A model generated the notes under the pieces. The model worked only from the letters and a program-made list of their open reading frames with translations, did no database searches and was not told the origin of the DNA. A stretch of 64,000 nt of DNA from Bradyrhizobium sp. LHD-71. GTDB lineage: Bacteria; Pseudomonadota; Alphaproteobacteria; Rhizobiales; Xanthobacteraceae. Below, one piece after another: positions 1-7,637 of the stretch. A program made the translations under genes and the position numbers. The stretch is taken from NCBI RefSeq assembly GCF_031157255.1, contig NZ_JAVIFX010000005.1, forward strand, positions 186,001 to 250,000. Reading direction: 5' to 3'. Position 1 is the first letter of the stretch. Every line of letters starts with the position of its first letter.

Positions 1-207
1 CTCCGCCTCGATTCCAAGACCGCAACGGTCGTTCTCGGCTTTCTTCCCCTGGCCGCTGCGCGTCAATTCCTCGCGAGACAAGAAAGCCGCGCGCTGGCCG
101 CCCTCTACTGCGTGCCGGCCCTCCGGGTGCGGTCCAATCGCCTTCGGTCAACGACTGCCATCGAGGCCGCGGTGGTCGCGGCCCGAGAACCGAAAGAGGA
201 TACGAAC

Positions 208-522
208 ATGGCTACCATCGGCAACTTCAGCGTGAACGGCAATGGCTTCGTGGGCACCGTCAAGACTCTCGCTCTCGGCACCGTGAAGGCCAAGATCGTC
301 GCGGCCGACCGCACTTCGGACAAGGCTCCTGACTACCGCATCTTCGCGGGCACAATTGAGTTCGGCGCCGCGTGGAAGAAAAAGTCCCAGGAGCAGAACC
401 GCGACTATCTCTCGGTCAAACTCGACGACCCGAGCTTTCCGGCTCCGATCTACGCCACGCTGGTCGAGGTGGAAGGCGAGGAAGGCCACTCGCTCATCTG
501 GTCGCGCCCGAGCCGCGACTGA
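208..522 (+). CDS. DUF736 family protein
   Basis: Encodes about 104 residues beginning MATIGNFSV, which matches the small DUF736 family common on rhizobial plasmids and conjugative elements. The body shows the family features: a beta-rich N-terminus, a central [22 protein letters not shown] stretch split by family-conserved positions around K and R, and a C-terminal SLIWSRP tail. The ATG at 208 is chosen over upstream in-frame starts because the family starts exactly there and GAAAGAGGA lies 8-17 bases upstream. The open frame runs back to the window edge, but that part resembles no protein. The function of the family is unknown. A strong hairpin terminator follows within 15 bases of the stop, so it is probably a single-gene unit. 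Confidence 0.9.
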   Translation: MATIGNFSVNGNGFVGTVKTLALGTVKAKIVAADRTSDKAPDYRIFAGTIEFGAAWKKKSQEQNRDYLSVKLDDPSFPAPIYATLVEVEGEEGHSLIWSRPSRD

Positions 523-532
523 GGCTCGGTGC

Positions 533-562
533 AAAAGGCCCCGCCTCGCGGCGGGGCCTTCC
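533..562 (+). terminator. Intrinsic hairpin terminator
   Basis: A perfect 9-bp stem (GGCCCCGCC at 537-545, GGCGGGGCC at 550-558) encloses a TCGC tetraloop. It is flanked by AAAA on the left and a short TT on the right. It lies directly after the DUF736 stop codon. The A-tract on the other side would let it also work for transcripts coming from the right. Confidence 0.8.
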
Positions 563-587
563 AGCGTTCGCGGAAAGGGGAATGATC

Positions 588-856
588 ATGTGCAAGGTGC
601 TGAATGCCCGGAAGGTCGGTAAACGCTCGGATGGATCGCGGGTCTACATCGGTCGGCCCACCAAGTGGGGCAATCCGTTCGTGATCGGGCGTGACGGCGC
701 GCGCGCCGAGGTCATCCGAGGTATCGCGCCTGGATCGCCCCACAGCCTGCGCTGATGGGCACGCTCGACGAACTGCGCGGACGCGACCTCGTCTGCTGGT
801 GCGCGCCGCTCGCTTGCCACGGCGACGTGCTCCTCGGTCTCGCGAACCGACGGTGA
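588..856 (+). pseudogene. DUF4326 family protein, frameshifted
   Basis: The first frame reads [11 protein letters not shown]...[19 protein letters not shown], the typical start of DUF4326 proteins, and stops early at 755. From base 722 the next frame supplies the missing second half: [20 protein letters not shown] followed by [20 protein letters not shown], with a stop at 854-856. The family's invariant C-W-C-x-P-x-x-C-H motif is therefore present but out of frame. The break lies at about 717-722 and fits loss of one base. ATG 588 is preferred over ATG 582 because AGGGG at 576-580 is well spaced from it. An assembly error is the alternative explanation. Confidence 0.8.
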
Positions 857-972
857 TCAGTCGCCTGTCCGATCTAATCTCGCAAGACGGTCAGGCATGT
901 CGAGCAGCTTCATCGCTGGCGCGGCGATCGTCCGACGTGTCCGGCGGGTTCCGCGGCGTACCGCACTGAGCG

Positions 973-2115
973 CTACAGAATTCCCCACGCCCGATACCGT
1001 CCTCTGCCGGTCGCTTCGCGCAGTCCGAGCTCCGCGACCAGGTTCTGGGCGGCGCGTGGCGTGATGCCGAGTTCTGCGCCGATCATGCCGGCGGAGGCGA
1101 TCGGCCGGGTCAGCACGTAGTCGAGCAGGGCTGGCAGTTTTGAGCTGGCGCGGCGGCCGGCGAGTTTTCGGGCGAGCAGTGTGCGGGCCATGAGCCAGCG
1201 ATCATGATGCTTGAGCCCCGCCGCCGCCGCGGCGGTGATCGCCTCGAGTTGGACGGCGAGCCGTGTCGCGGCATCGCCCGGCCGCCGCCGTTTGCGCGGG
1301 ATGGTTTTGAGGCCCTCGTGGAGACAGGGCAGATGCCAACGGGCCTTGCCGCGGGCGCGCAACACGCTTGCTGCGAGCAGCCGGCCGAGCCAGGGCGTAT
1401 GTTGCAGCGGTTCAATCGCGATCCACGCATCGGCCGCGATCGCTGCCGCGAGCGTCGGTGCCAATACGCGAACCTGGTCGACGACGGATCTCCAGTCGGC
1501 GAGACGTTCGTCCTCGTCCCAGTCGAGGTCGTAGACCAGCGGATCCGGCTCGGGGCGGTGCCTGGGGCGCCTAGTCTCGCCGGTGAGCGCGCGGTCGGTC
1601 TTGGCGATGGCGGCATCGACGGCAGCGAAGGCGGCCGCTAGCCGGTCGTCGGTCTCTGTGATGCCACGCGACTCGTCCACGTTCGCGTGGCCCACGCCCG
1701 CGTCGGCATCCTCCGCCAGGTCGACGCTTGCCGCTTCCTTCCGGTTGCCCCTTCCCTCCTCCCCACCGCGGCCGCGCAAGGTTTTGAGGCCGGCCGCCGA
1801 CAGCGCCCACGCCGGCTTGGCGGCGGCGATGCGACGCCGCGTCCGCAGCACCGCGTGGGCGCGGGTCAGCTCATGGGTGGGGCTGCGGACATCCATGCCG
1901 GCGTCGTGGAGCACCAGATCTTCCAGGTGGACGAGCTCGCCCGCGAGCCACAGACTGGCGCAGGCATCTATATAATGTGTGCGAGCGACAAAGCCGTCAC
2001 GGATCGGGCTGTTGGCGAGGCGCTCGTCGAGCCGGGCCAAGGAATCCTCGGCGGCGGCGAGCGGGCCGGCGAGCACAACCCAGGGCAGCGGGTCGGGGAT
2101 CTGATAGCAGGGCAA
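973..2115 (-). CDS. RHE_PE00001/DUF1612 family putative DNA-binding protein
   Basis: A 380-residue protein starting MPCYQIPDPLPW, with LARLDERLANSPIRDGF and THYIDACASLWLAGELVHLE near the N-terminus, as in the RHE_PE00001 (DUF1612) family found on rhizobial plasmids. The C-terminal 60 residues (LLDYVLTRPIASAGMIGAEL and onward to AAQNLVAELGLREATGRGRY) form a winged helix-turn-helix of the family's HTH type. The middle is rich in Arg, Ala and Gly and low in complexity. The start is TTG at 2113-2115. This agrees with the family N-terminus, but no clear Shine-Dalgarno precedes it. Likely a plasmid regulator; target and role are unknown. Confidence 0.8.
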   Translation of the reverse strand: MPCYQIPDPLPWVVLAGPLAAAEDSLARLDERLANSPIRDGFVARTHYIDACASLWLAGELVHLEDLVLHDAGMDVRSPTHELTRAHAVLRTRRRIAAAKPAWALSAAGLKTLRGRGGEEGRGNRKEAASVDLAEDADAGVGHANVDESRGITETDDRLAAAFAAVDAAIAKTDRALTGETRRPRHRPEPDPLVYDLDWDEDERLADWRSVVDQVRVLAPTLAAAIAADAWIAIEPLQHTPWLGRLLAASVLRARGKARWHLPCLHEGLKTIPRKRRRPGDAATRLAVQLEAITAAAAAGLKHHDRWLMARTLLARKLAGRRASSKLPALLDYVLTRPIASAGMIGAELGITPRAAQNLVAELGLREATGRGRYRAWGIL

Positions 2116-2205
2116 GGCGTTGATAACCTTAACGCGATTCGCTCAAACGGAAGGTATCATGAGATTAGCTTCCGTCACAGCGATGTCCCGTTTTGGGTAT
2201 CTCTC

Positions 2206-2233
2206 ACTATCGATAACTATCTTTATCGATAGT
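2206..2233. repeat. 11-bp inverted repeat, possible operator
   Basis: ACTATCGATAA at 2206-2216 and its exact reverse complement TTATCGATAGT at 2223-2233 are separated by CTATCT. The element is AT-rich in a GC-rich region and lies about 90 bases upstream of the TTG start of the minus-strand DUF1612 gene. An autoregulatory operator is the simplest guess. Confidence 0.55.
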
Positions 2234-2631
2234 CATGGACGGCGCGGCGCAAATCAGCGAGTCTGGTCGTCTACAGGCGCGGACAGCGCGTCGTCCGGGC
2301 ACCAGATCGACGTGAGAGCACGCCATGCCGAGGCGCTTGGCCTTCTGGACGATAAAGTCCCCTGCCCTTCCGGTCGAGTTTCGCGCGAGCAAATCGCGCC
2401 AGAGCCGGATCGGGGTCAGGAATCGTCGAACAGGCTGTCGCGAAGTTTTCGGCCGAAGTCGACGCCAGCATCGACCAGAAACGGCGGGTCGAGCTCGGCA
2501 TCAAGATATTGCAGCCGGGGCTCAATTCTCGCTGGCTTCGACCGCGACGATCTCCTCCTCGTTCAGATGCTCGGCGCGAACGGGCCGCCGATCGCGGGCG
2601 ACGCCCTGGTTGGGATCGGCTGCCCCGTCGG

Positions 2632-2684
2632 CTTCGTGCAGAAATGGCCCGGTGGCGGGTGAACCACGCCATTTCTGCACGAAG
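2632..2684. repeat. 17-bp perfect inverted repeat
   Basis: Arms CTTCGTGCAGAAATGGC (2632-2648) and its exact reverse complement (2668-2684) flank a 19-base spacer. No T-tract follows, so this is not a typical terminator. It may be a recombination or protein-binding site or a remnant of a mobile-element end. Confidence 0.6.
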
Positions 2685-2712
2685 GCACATTGAAAATCGC
2701 CTTGAAATCGCG

Positions 2713-2738
2713 TATAGTCACAATAGTCATTATGGTCA
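2713..2738 (+). promoter_or_regulatory. Three 8-bp direct repeats upstream of antitoxin
   Basis: TATAGTCA (2713), AATAGTCA (2722) and TATGGTCA (2731) recur every 9 bases just before the antitoxin start. Repeated sites in this position are typical of autoregulated Phd/YefM-type operons, so these are the likely antitoxin-binding operator. GGAGA at 2740-2744 is the ribosome binding site. Confidence 0.5.
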
Positions 2739-2750
2739 TAGGAGAAGATC

Positions 2751-3029
2751 GTGACAACCTCCCGAAAGACCACGGCGCACGAATCCGGCCATTGGACCGT
2801 AGCCGGCGCCAAGGCACGGCTCTCCGAGGTGATCGAGCGTGCCCAGACCGACCCGCAGATCATCACCCGCCACGGCAAGCCTAGCGTCGTCATCGTCTCG
2901 GCCGAGGAATGGGCGCGCAAGACCGTCCGCAAAGGCACACTGGCCGAGTTCCTGATGGCCTCGCCTTTGCGGGATGCCGATCTCGATCTCGAGCGGGCCC
3001 GCGATCAGCCGCGCGACCTCGATCTATGA
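2751..3029 (+). CDS. Phd/YefM-family antitoxin
   Basis: A 92-residue protein with the Phd/YefM signature: WTVAGAKARLSEVIERAQ (residues 15-32), QIITRHGKPSVVIVSAEEW, then a charged C-terminal tail that would wrap and neutralise the toxin. The start is GTG at 2751, supported by GGAGA 7-11 bases upstream. Its stop overlaps the vapC-like start by four bases (ATGA at 3026-3029), the usual translational coupling of toxin-antitoxin pairs. It probably represses its own promoter through the direct repeats just upstream. The pair lies next to the recombinase and repABC, which fits a plasmid-stability role. Confidence 0.9.
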   Translation: MTTSRKTTAHESGHWTVAGAKARLSEVIERAQTDPQIITRHGKPSVVIVSAEEWARKTVRKGTLAEFLMASPLRDADLDLERARDQPRDLDL

Positions 3030-3463
3030 ACGTGCTGCTCGACACCAACGTGCTGTCAGAGGTTCGCCGGCCGGCGCCGGAGCCGAAAGTGCTCACTTGG
3101 CTCGATGCGATCGATGAGGACCGCGCCTTTATCAGCGTGGCATCGATCGCGGAGCTGCGGCGGGGCCTCGCGCTGATGGACGACGGCCGCCGTCGCGACG
3201 CGCTTTCGGCCTGGCTGTCGGTCGATCTGCCCGGACGGTTCTCGGGACGGATCATCGCAATCGATCCGGCGATCGCGGAGCGTTGGGGCGATCTGATGGC
3301 GCAGGCTCGCCGCAGCGGCTTTGCACTCTCCGTCATGGATGGGTTTTTCGCGGCCACGGCGCTCAGCAGGGGCCTCGTGCTCGCGACGCGCAACACCAAG
3401 GATTTTGCGCCGCTGGGCGTACCGCTGCTCAACCCCTGGATCGACGATGGAGCGCCGGCATGA
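3026..3463 (+). CDS. vapC: VapC-family PIN-domain toxin
   Basis: A 145-residue PIN-domain protein beginning MNVLLDTNVLSEVRRPAPEP. The conserved acidic residues of the Mg-dependent ribonuclease are visible: D6 in LLDTNV, E in ASIAELRRG, D in LSVMDGFFAATA and the final D in LATRNTKDF. Family members cleave tRNA or rRNA and arrest growth when the antitoxin is lost. Translation is coupled to the upstream antitoxin by a four-base overlap. Length and motif spacing are normal, so the toxin should be active. Confidence 0.92.
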   Translation: MNVLLDTNVLSEVRRPAPEPKVLTWLDAIDEDRAFISVASIAELRRGLALMDDGRRRDALSAWLSVDLPGRFSGRIIAIDPAIAERWGDLMAQARRSGFALSVMDGFFAATALSRGLVLATRNTKDFAPLGVPLLNPWIDDGAPA

Positions 3464-3761
3464 GCCCCTGCCCGCCTTCCGGACGCGGTTTCGACCTTGT
3501 GCCGAGAGAGCTGCGGTTCAAGGACAGGGAGGAGTCGGGTGCCAAACCGCTACGTGTGTTTGAGCACTGGGCGCTCGATATCCGCGATGACACCCCCAAG
3601 AGCGAGCGCGAAGTCGGCTTCATCCCACGGCCACTGGGTCGATCCCGACGTAGGCCGGGCGATTGCGCAAGACCTGAAGGTGCAGTGCATGCGCCTGCCA
3701 GCCCCGACGCCCGCGGGCTGCTGGGAGAATCGATGCTAAGGATTCTGACGGAGCACCGCTC
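3464..3761. other. Spacer without a recognised gene
   Basis: An open plus-strand frame overlaps the vapC stop by four bases (ATG at 3460) and runs to 3789, about 109 residues. It matches no family I know and would overlap the recombinase start, so I do not call it a gene. Nothing else stands out. Confidence 0.35.
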
Positions 3762-4934
3762 ATGGACGACATCACTTCCCGCGCACTAGTCTCCGACCCG
3801 GAGACCCGGCGAGCTCTGCAGCTCGATGTGCTCTCCGCCATCTTGCCGATGGAGCGGCGCGATCGGCTCGCCGAACTCCTCACCGACGATGACGTTGAGA
3901 CGTTGAAGCATCTCGCGCGCAAGGGTCTAGGCGAGAACACCCTTCGAGCATTGGCTTCCGATCTTGCCTACCTCGAAGTTTGGGCGAAGGCCGCGACGGG
4001 CGTGCCGCTGCCGTGGCCGGCGCCGGAGAGCCTGGCGCTGAAATTTGTGGCCCATCATCTGTGGGACGCGGCCAAACGCGAAACTGATCCGCAGCATGGG
4101 ATGCCGGCCGAGGTGGCGGCCGATCTGCGGAACGCCTTGCTTCTTCGGTGCGAAGGGCCGCATGCGCCGTCGACGGTCAAGCGCCGGTTGGCGAATTGGG
4201 GCACGCTGCATCGCTGGAAAGGGCAGGAGGGCCCGTTCCGGGGACCCAGTCTTCGCGCCGCACTGCGTCTGGCGGTCCGGGCCAGCGTCCGGCCGCGGCA
4301 GCGCAAGAGCAAGCGAGCCGTCACCCGCGACGTGCTCGATCGATTGCTCGCGACGTGTGGGTCCGATCGACTCGCCGACACCCGCGATCTGGCGATCCTG
4401 CTCCTTGCCTTCGCCTCCGGCGGGCGTCGGCGCAGTGAGGTGGCGCGGCTGCGGTTCGAGCAGATCAGCAACGAGCCGCCGGTGGCGCTGGACCCTCTGA
4501 ACCCGCAGTCGCCGACCTTACCCTGTGTAGCGATCCAGCTTGGCCGGACCAAGACCGGCGTCGCCGACGAAGGGGGCAGGGTGCTGTTGGTCGGGCCGCC
4601 GGTCGAGGCGTTGCGCGCATGGCTCGAGCGAGCGGACATCAGCAAGGGGCCTATCTTCCGCGCCATTGATCGCTGGGAAGCGCTCGAGGAGCGGGCGCTG
4701 ACCCCGCAGTCGGTGAATCTAATCGTCAAGCGGCGGTGCGCACTCGCCGGGCTGGAGGCGCAGGAATTTTCGGCGCACGGCTTGAGATCAGGATACCTGA
4801 CGGAGGCGGCCCGGCAGGGGGTGGCGCTACCCGAGGCGATGCAGCAGTCACAGCACCGTTCGGTTCAGCAGGCGGCAAGCTATTATAATGAAGCCGAGCG
4901 AGGGCAGGGCAGGGCGGCTAGGCTCGGGATATAG
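3762..4934 (+). CDS. Tyrosine recombinase/integrase
   Basis: A 390-residue tyrosine recombinase. The N-terminal SAM-like core-binding region spans roughly 30-170 (LARKGLGENTLRALASDLAY, then APSTVKRRLANWGTLHRW). The catalytic domain spans about 185-385. The active residues are visible: R223 in GRRRSEVARL, K264 in GRTKTG, H339 and R342 in AHGLRSG, H365 in QSQHRS and nucleophile Y374 in AASYYNE. It lies between the toxin-antitoxin pair and repABC. It could resolve plasmid dimers or integrate and excise the element. No attachment site or tRNA is visible nearby, so the resolution role is slightly favoured. Confidence 0.9.
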   Translation: MDDITSRALVSDPETRRALQLDVLSAILPMERRDRLAELLTDDDVETLKHLARKGLGENTLRALASDLAYLEVWAKAATGVPLPWPAPESLALKFVAHHLWDAAKRETDPQHGMPAEVAADLRNALLLRCEGPHAPSTVKRRLANWGTLHRWKGQEGPFRGPSLRAALRLAVRASVRPRQRKSKRAVTRDVLDRLLATCGSDRLADTRDLAILLLAFASGGRRRSEVARLRFEQISNEPPVALDPLNPQSPTLPCVAIQLGRTKTGVADEGGRVLLVGPPVEALRAWLERADISKGPIFRAIDRWEALEERALTPQSVNLIVKRRCALAGLEAQEFSAHGLRSGYLTEAARQGVALPEAMQQSQHRSVQQAASYYNEAERGQGRAARLGI

Positions 4935-4953
4935 ACATGAGGCCCCCGTTTAA

Positions 4954-4969
4954 GTTGTCCACGTACAAC
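4954..4969. promoter_or_regulatory. parS-like palindrome 1
   Basis: GTTGTCCACGTACAAC follows the repABC centromere pattern GTT-N4-GC-N4-AAC except for A in place of G at the centre. It lies 50 bases before the second copy and upstream of repA, a usual place for RepB-binding sites. Confidence 0.55.
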
Positions 4970-5017
4970 TAGCTCGGCCCATAGGCCTCGCTGTTCCCAG
5001 CGGTTGGCCCCGCACGA

Positions 5018-5033
5018 GTTGTCAGCGTACAAC
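5018..5033. promoter_or_regulatory. parS-like palindrome 2
   Basis: GTTGTCAGCGTACAAC fits the repABC parS pattern GTT-N4-GC-N4-AAC completely. It is probably the RepB-binding centromere. It also overlaps a second inverted repeat, TTGTCAG (5019-5025) and CTGACAA (5033-5039). Confidence 0.65.
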
Positions 5034-5039
5034 TGACAA

Positions 5040-5110
5040 GCTTCGCCGATTCGCGAAGCCTACCATGGTACCGCGCTGCCCTTGTTAACTTCTCGTTAAC
5101 CCAATAATCC
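5040..5110 (+). promoter_or_regulatory. repA upstream control region
   Basis: It contains a 7-bp hairpin (GCTTCGC 5040-5046, GCGAAGC 5053-5059). It also has two GTTAAC repeats at 5084-5089 and 5095-5100, one helical turn apart, within a possible -35 TTGTTA (5082-5087) and a weak AT-rich -10 at 5103-5108. RepA is known in this family to repress its own operon, and these repeats are candidate operator half-sites. Confidence 0.4.
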
Positions 5111-5197
5111 TTGCGGCTCTGGGAGAATCGGGCATTACTGCCGATCAGCGCATTTTCGACTAAACTGCTCAAAAATCCGCAGATGCAGAGAGCACCG

Positions 5198-6403
5198 ATG
5201 CCGGCCTCAGCTAAACCCACCGAGGAGAATGTGCGTGATCTGCGCTCATTGATCAACGCCGACGCCGAGGAACTTTCGGCACGGCTGCGGGCACAGCAAC
5301 TCCGAGACTTCCCTCCTGCGGCCGAGAAAACGATCCGTCGGTTCTCATCGGCGGAGGCGGCTCGGTTCATCGGCATAGCCGAAGGCTACCTCCGGCAGCT
5401 CGTTTCGGAAGGAAAGGGCCCTGCGGCGCCGGCAAATAGCCGCCGCAGCTATTCGATCGAGGACATCGATGCACTGCGGAACAGTCTCGAAGCCGCCACC
5501 AAGGGCGGCCGGCGGTACGTCCCGCATCGTCGAGAGGGCGAAGCGCTTCAGGTGATCTCGGTGATGAACTTCAAGGGCGGGAGCGGCAAGACCACCACCG
5601 CCGCGCACCTCGCCCAATACCTGGCGTTCCGCGGCTATCGTGTTCTCGCAATCGACCTTGATCCTCAGGCAAGCCTTTCAACTCTATTCGGTCATCAGCC
5701 TGAGCTGGACGTCGGCGAGAACGAGACCGTCTATGGCGCCATCCGGTATGACACCGCGCGACGCGAGATGCCCGAGATCGTCCGTGCGACCTACATTCCA
5801 AGCCTCCACATCGTGCCCGGGCAGCTTGAGCTCATGGAGTTCGAGCATGAGACGCCCAAGGCGTTGTTGACGCGCCGGGACGACGACTCGATGTTCTTCG
5901 CGAGGATTGGCGAGGTGCTGGCCCAGGTCAGCGATGCATATGACGTGGTGGTGATCGATTGCCCGCCGCAGCTCGGCTTCCTCACGCTGTCGGCGCTGTG
6001 CGCCGCGACCGCCGTCCTCATCACCGTCCACCCCCAAATGCTGGACGTTATGTCGATGTCTCAGTTCCTCAACATGACCGGCAACCTTCTTGACGTGGTC
6101 GCCAGTGCCGGCGGCGCGACCCAGTACGATTGGATGCGCTACCTCGTCACGCGCTACGAGCCCAGCGACGGGCCTCAAACCACGATGGTTGGCCTTATGC
6201 GGTCAATCTTCGGTTCTCGCGTTCTGACGCACCCGATGGTGAAAAGCACTGCCATTGCCGATGCAGGTCTCACCAAACAGACATTGTATGAGGTTGAACG
6301 CAATCAGTTCACCCGCGGCACATACGATCGTGCAGTCGAAGCCCTCGACGCCGTCAACGGCGAAATAGAGAGCTTGATCAAACAAGTCTGGGCGAGGGGC
6401 TAA
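5198..6403 (+). CDS. repA: Plasmid partitioning protein RepA (ParA type)
   Basis: About 401 residues from the ATG at 5198. Residues 45-95 hold a MerR-like helix-turn-helix (FSSAEAARFIGIAEGYLRQL), which lets RepA bind and repress its own operon. The ParA ATPase follows, with the deviant Walker A FKGGSGKTTTAAHLAQ (residues 125-140), the A' motif LAIDLDPQASLSTLFG and Walker B VVIDCPPQLGFLTLSAL. It moves plasmid copies apart together with RepB bound at parS. Earlier in-frame starts exist at 5183 and 5111. 5198 gives the usual family length and has AGAGAG just upstream. repB follows after two bases. Confidence 0.95.
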   Translation: MPASAKPTEENVRDLRSLINADAEELSARLRAQQLRDFPPAAEKTIRRFSSAEAARFIGIAEGYLRQLVSEGKGPAAPANSRRSYSIEDIDALRNSLEAATKGGRRYVPHRREGEALQVISVMNFKGGSGKTTTAAHLAQYLAFRGYRVLAIDLDPQASLSTLFGHQPELDVGENETVYGAIRYDTARREMPEIVRATYIPSLHIVPGQLELMEFEHETPKALLTRRDDDSMFFARIGEVLAQVSDAYDVVVIDCPPQLGFLTLSALCAATAVLITVHPQMLDVMSMSQFLNMTGNLLDVVASAGGATQYDWMRYLVTRYEPSDGPQTTMVGLMRSIFGSRVLTHPMVKSTAIADAGLTKQTLYEVERNQFTRGTYDRAVEALDAVNGEIESLIKQVWARG

Positions 6404-6405
6404 CA

Positions 6406-7425
6406 ATGGCGCGCAAGATCAGCTTCGATCTCCCAGCCACGCAGACAGCGACGCCCCAGCCGGACGCACGCGAGTCGTTGCCGCAGCGCACGCGTCCGCT
6501 CCTCGGACTTGAGCGCACGATCAAGCAATCAAGCGCGGTCGGCGCGATATCGCAGTCCTTAGGCGGCATCTCGGAAAAAGTTAAGCGCGCGGAGGAGATC
6601 GAGCAAAAGCTCATCGAAGGACAGGTCATCGTCGAGCTCGATCCAGCTCTCATCGAGGACTCTTTCGTCCCGGACCGCATGGAAGCCGCTCAGGAGCAGA
6701 ACGCAGCGTTCCGCGAGCTTATCCGTCAGCACGGCCAGGCCGTCCCCATTCTCGTGCGCCCGAAGTCGAGCGAAGCCGAGCGCTACGAGGTCGCGTTCGG
6801 GCACCGCCGTCTCAGAGCCGCCCGTGAACTTGGGATCAAAGTGAAGGCGGTCGTGCGGCCGCTCACCGACGAGCAGTTGGTCATCGCGCAAGGTCAAGAA
6901 AACAGCGGCCGCACGGACCTAACGTTCATCGAACGGGCGCGCTTCGCCATGCGGCTCGAGCAACGTGGTTTCTCACGCGAGATCATCATGGCGTCGCTCA
7001 CCGTCGACAAGGCCGCACTTTCACGTCTCATCTCGATCGCGACCCGTGTGCCCGCTGCTGTTATCGACGCCATCGGCCCTGCACCGGCCTTCGGCCGCGT
7101 TCGCTGGCAGGAGTTTACTGAGCTCCTGGAACAGGAGAACAATCGTGCGCGCGCGATTGAAATGGTGAAGGATCCGTCCTTCAACACCCTGGACACGGAC
7201 AAGCGCTTCGAGGCGCTCGCTACAGGTCTGCGCAAGAAGGCGTCGCGCGCCAAAGCCGAAACGTGGGCGGCGAAGGACGGAACGCACGCTGCCAAGGTCG
7301 CCCGAGTCGGCAAGAAGCTCACCTTGACGTTCGACGACCGCGTCGCTCCGAATTTCGGAGACTTCGTCAGAGAGAGACTTCAGGAGCTTTACGACCAGTT
7401 CAAAGCCAGCGATCCGCCGGCCTAA
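6406..7425 (+). CDS. repB: Plasmid partitioning protein RepB (ParB type)
   Basis: A 339-residue RepB. The N-terminal linker MARKISFDLP is typical. The ParB/Srx domain holds the GHRRLRAARELG box (about residues 143-154) used for nucleotide-dependent clamping. The central helix-turn-helix lies around RGFSREIIMASLTVDKAALS. The C-terminal region would dimerise. It should bind the two parS-like sites upstream of repA and stimulate the RepA ATPase. The ATG lies two bases after the repA stop, indicating tight co-translation. Length and order (repA, repB, antisense RNA, repC) are the standard repABC layout. Confidence 0.95.
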   Translation: MARKISFDLPATQTATPQPDARESLPQRTRPLLGLERTIKQSSAVGAISQSLGGISEKVKRAEEIEQKLIEGQVIVELDPALIEDSFVPDRMEAAQEQNAAFRELIRQHGQAVPILVRPKSSEAERYEVAFGHRRLRAARELGIKVKAVVRPLTDEQLVIAQGQENSGRTDLTFIERARFAMRLEQRGFSREIIMASLTVDKAALSRLISIATRVPAAVIDAIGPAPAFGRVRWQEFTELLEQENNRARAIEMVKDPSFNTLDTDKRFEALATGLRKKASRAKAETWAAKDGTHAAKVARVGKKLTLTFDDRVAPNFGDFVRERLQELYDQFKASDPPA

Positions 7426-7491
7426 ACACAGCTTGCCCGGGCGGAATGAGCCGGCCGGACCAAGGCACCGCAACCAAGTCGGAGAACAGGC

Positions 7492-7547
7492 AAAAGAAAA
7501 AGGCCCCCGTCACGTCGCCGTTCCGGAAGCCCCTTCTTTGTGTTGGC
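7492..7547 (-). ncRNA. repABC antisense counter-transcribed RNA (incompatibility RNA)
   Basis: Encoded on the minus strand in the 212-base repB-repC gap. Its promoter reads TTGACA (7582 to 7577), an exact 17-base spacer and GATTCT (7559 to 7554). This puts the 5' end near 7547. The 3' end is a hairpin whose stem GGCUUCC (complement of 7525-7531) pairs with GGGGGCC (complement of 7502-7508) and is followed by TTTTTCTTTT (7501 to 7492). The deduced RNA is about 50-56 nt, the usual size for repABC antisense RNAs. These RNAs block repC expression and set copy number and incompatibility group. Confidence 0.75.
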
Positions 7548-7553
7548 GCTCAA

Positions 7554-7582
7554 AGAATCACACTTCCGCGAATCACTGTCAA
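7554..7582 (-). promoter_or_regulatory. Promoter of the antisense RNA
   Basis: A perfect -35 hexamer TTGACA, a 17-base spacer and the -10 GATTCT face leftward into the antisense RNA. It is the closest match to the sigma-70 consensus that I noticed in this window, as expected for a constitutively made copy-control RNA. Confidence 0.7.
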
Positions 7583-7637
7583 GCGTTTTGGCGCCGTTTC
7601 GGCGAGCAGGTTTTCTTTGCCTAGCTGAGGCAAAGAC

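Larger units (their letters stand above)
2116..2750. other. Gene-free stretch with two perfect inverted repeats
   Basis: No open frame here matches a family I recognise. The open minus-strand frames at 2200-2690 look like a decayed gene, but I cannot name it. Two notable structures are present: an 11-bp palindrome pair at 2206-2233 and a 17-bp inverted repeat at 2632-2684, both listed separately. The right end carries the operator repeats of the downstream antitoxin gene. Confidence 0.4.

Noticed and set aside
3762-4934. Integrase as proof of an integrative conjugative element
   Set aside because: No tRNA, attachment-site repeat or excisionase was visible, and repABC points to a plasmid, so dimer resolution is equally likely.
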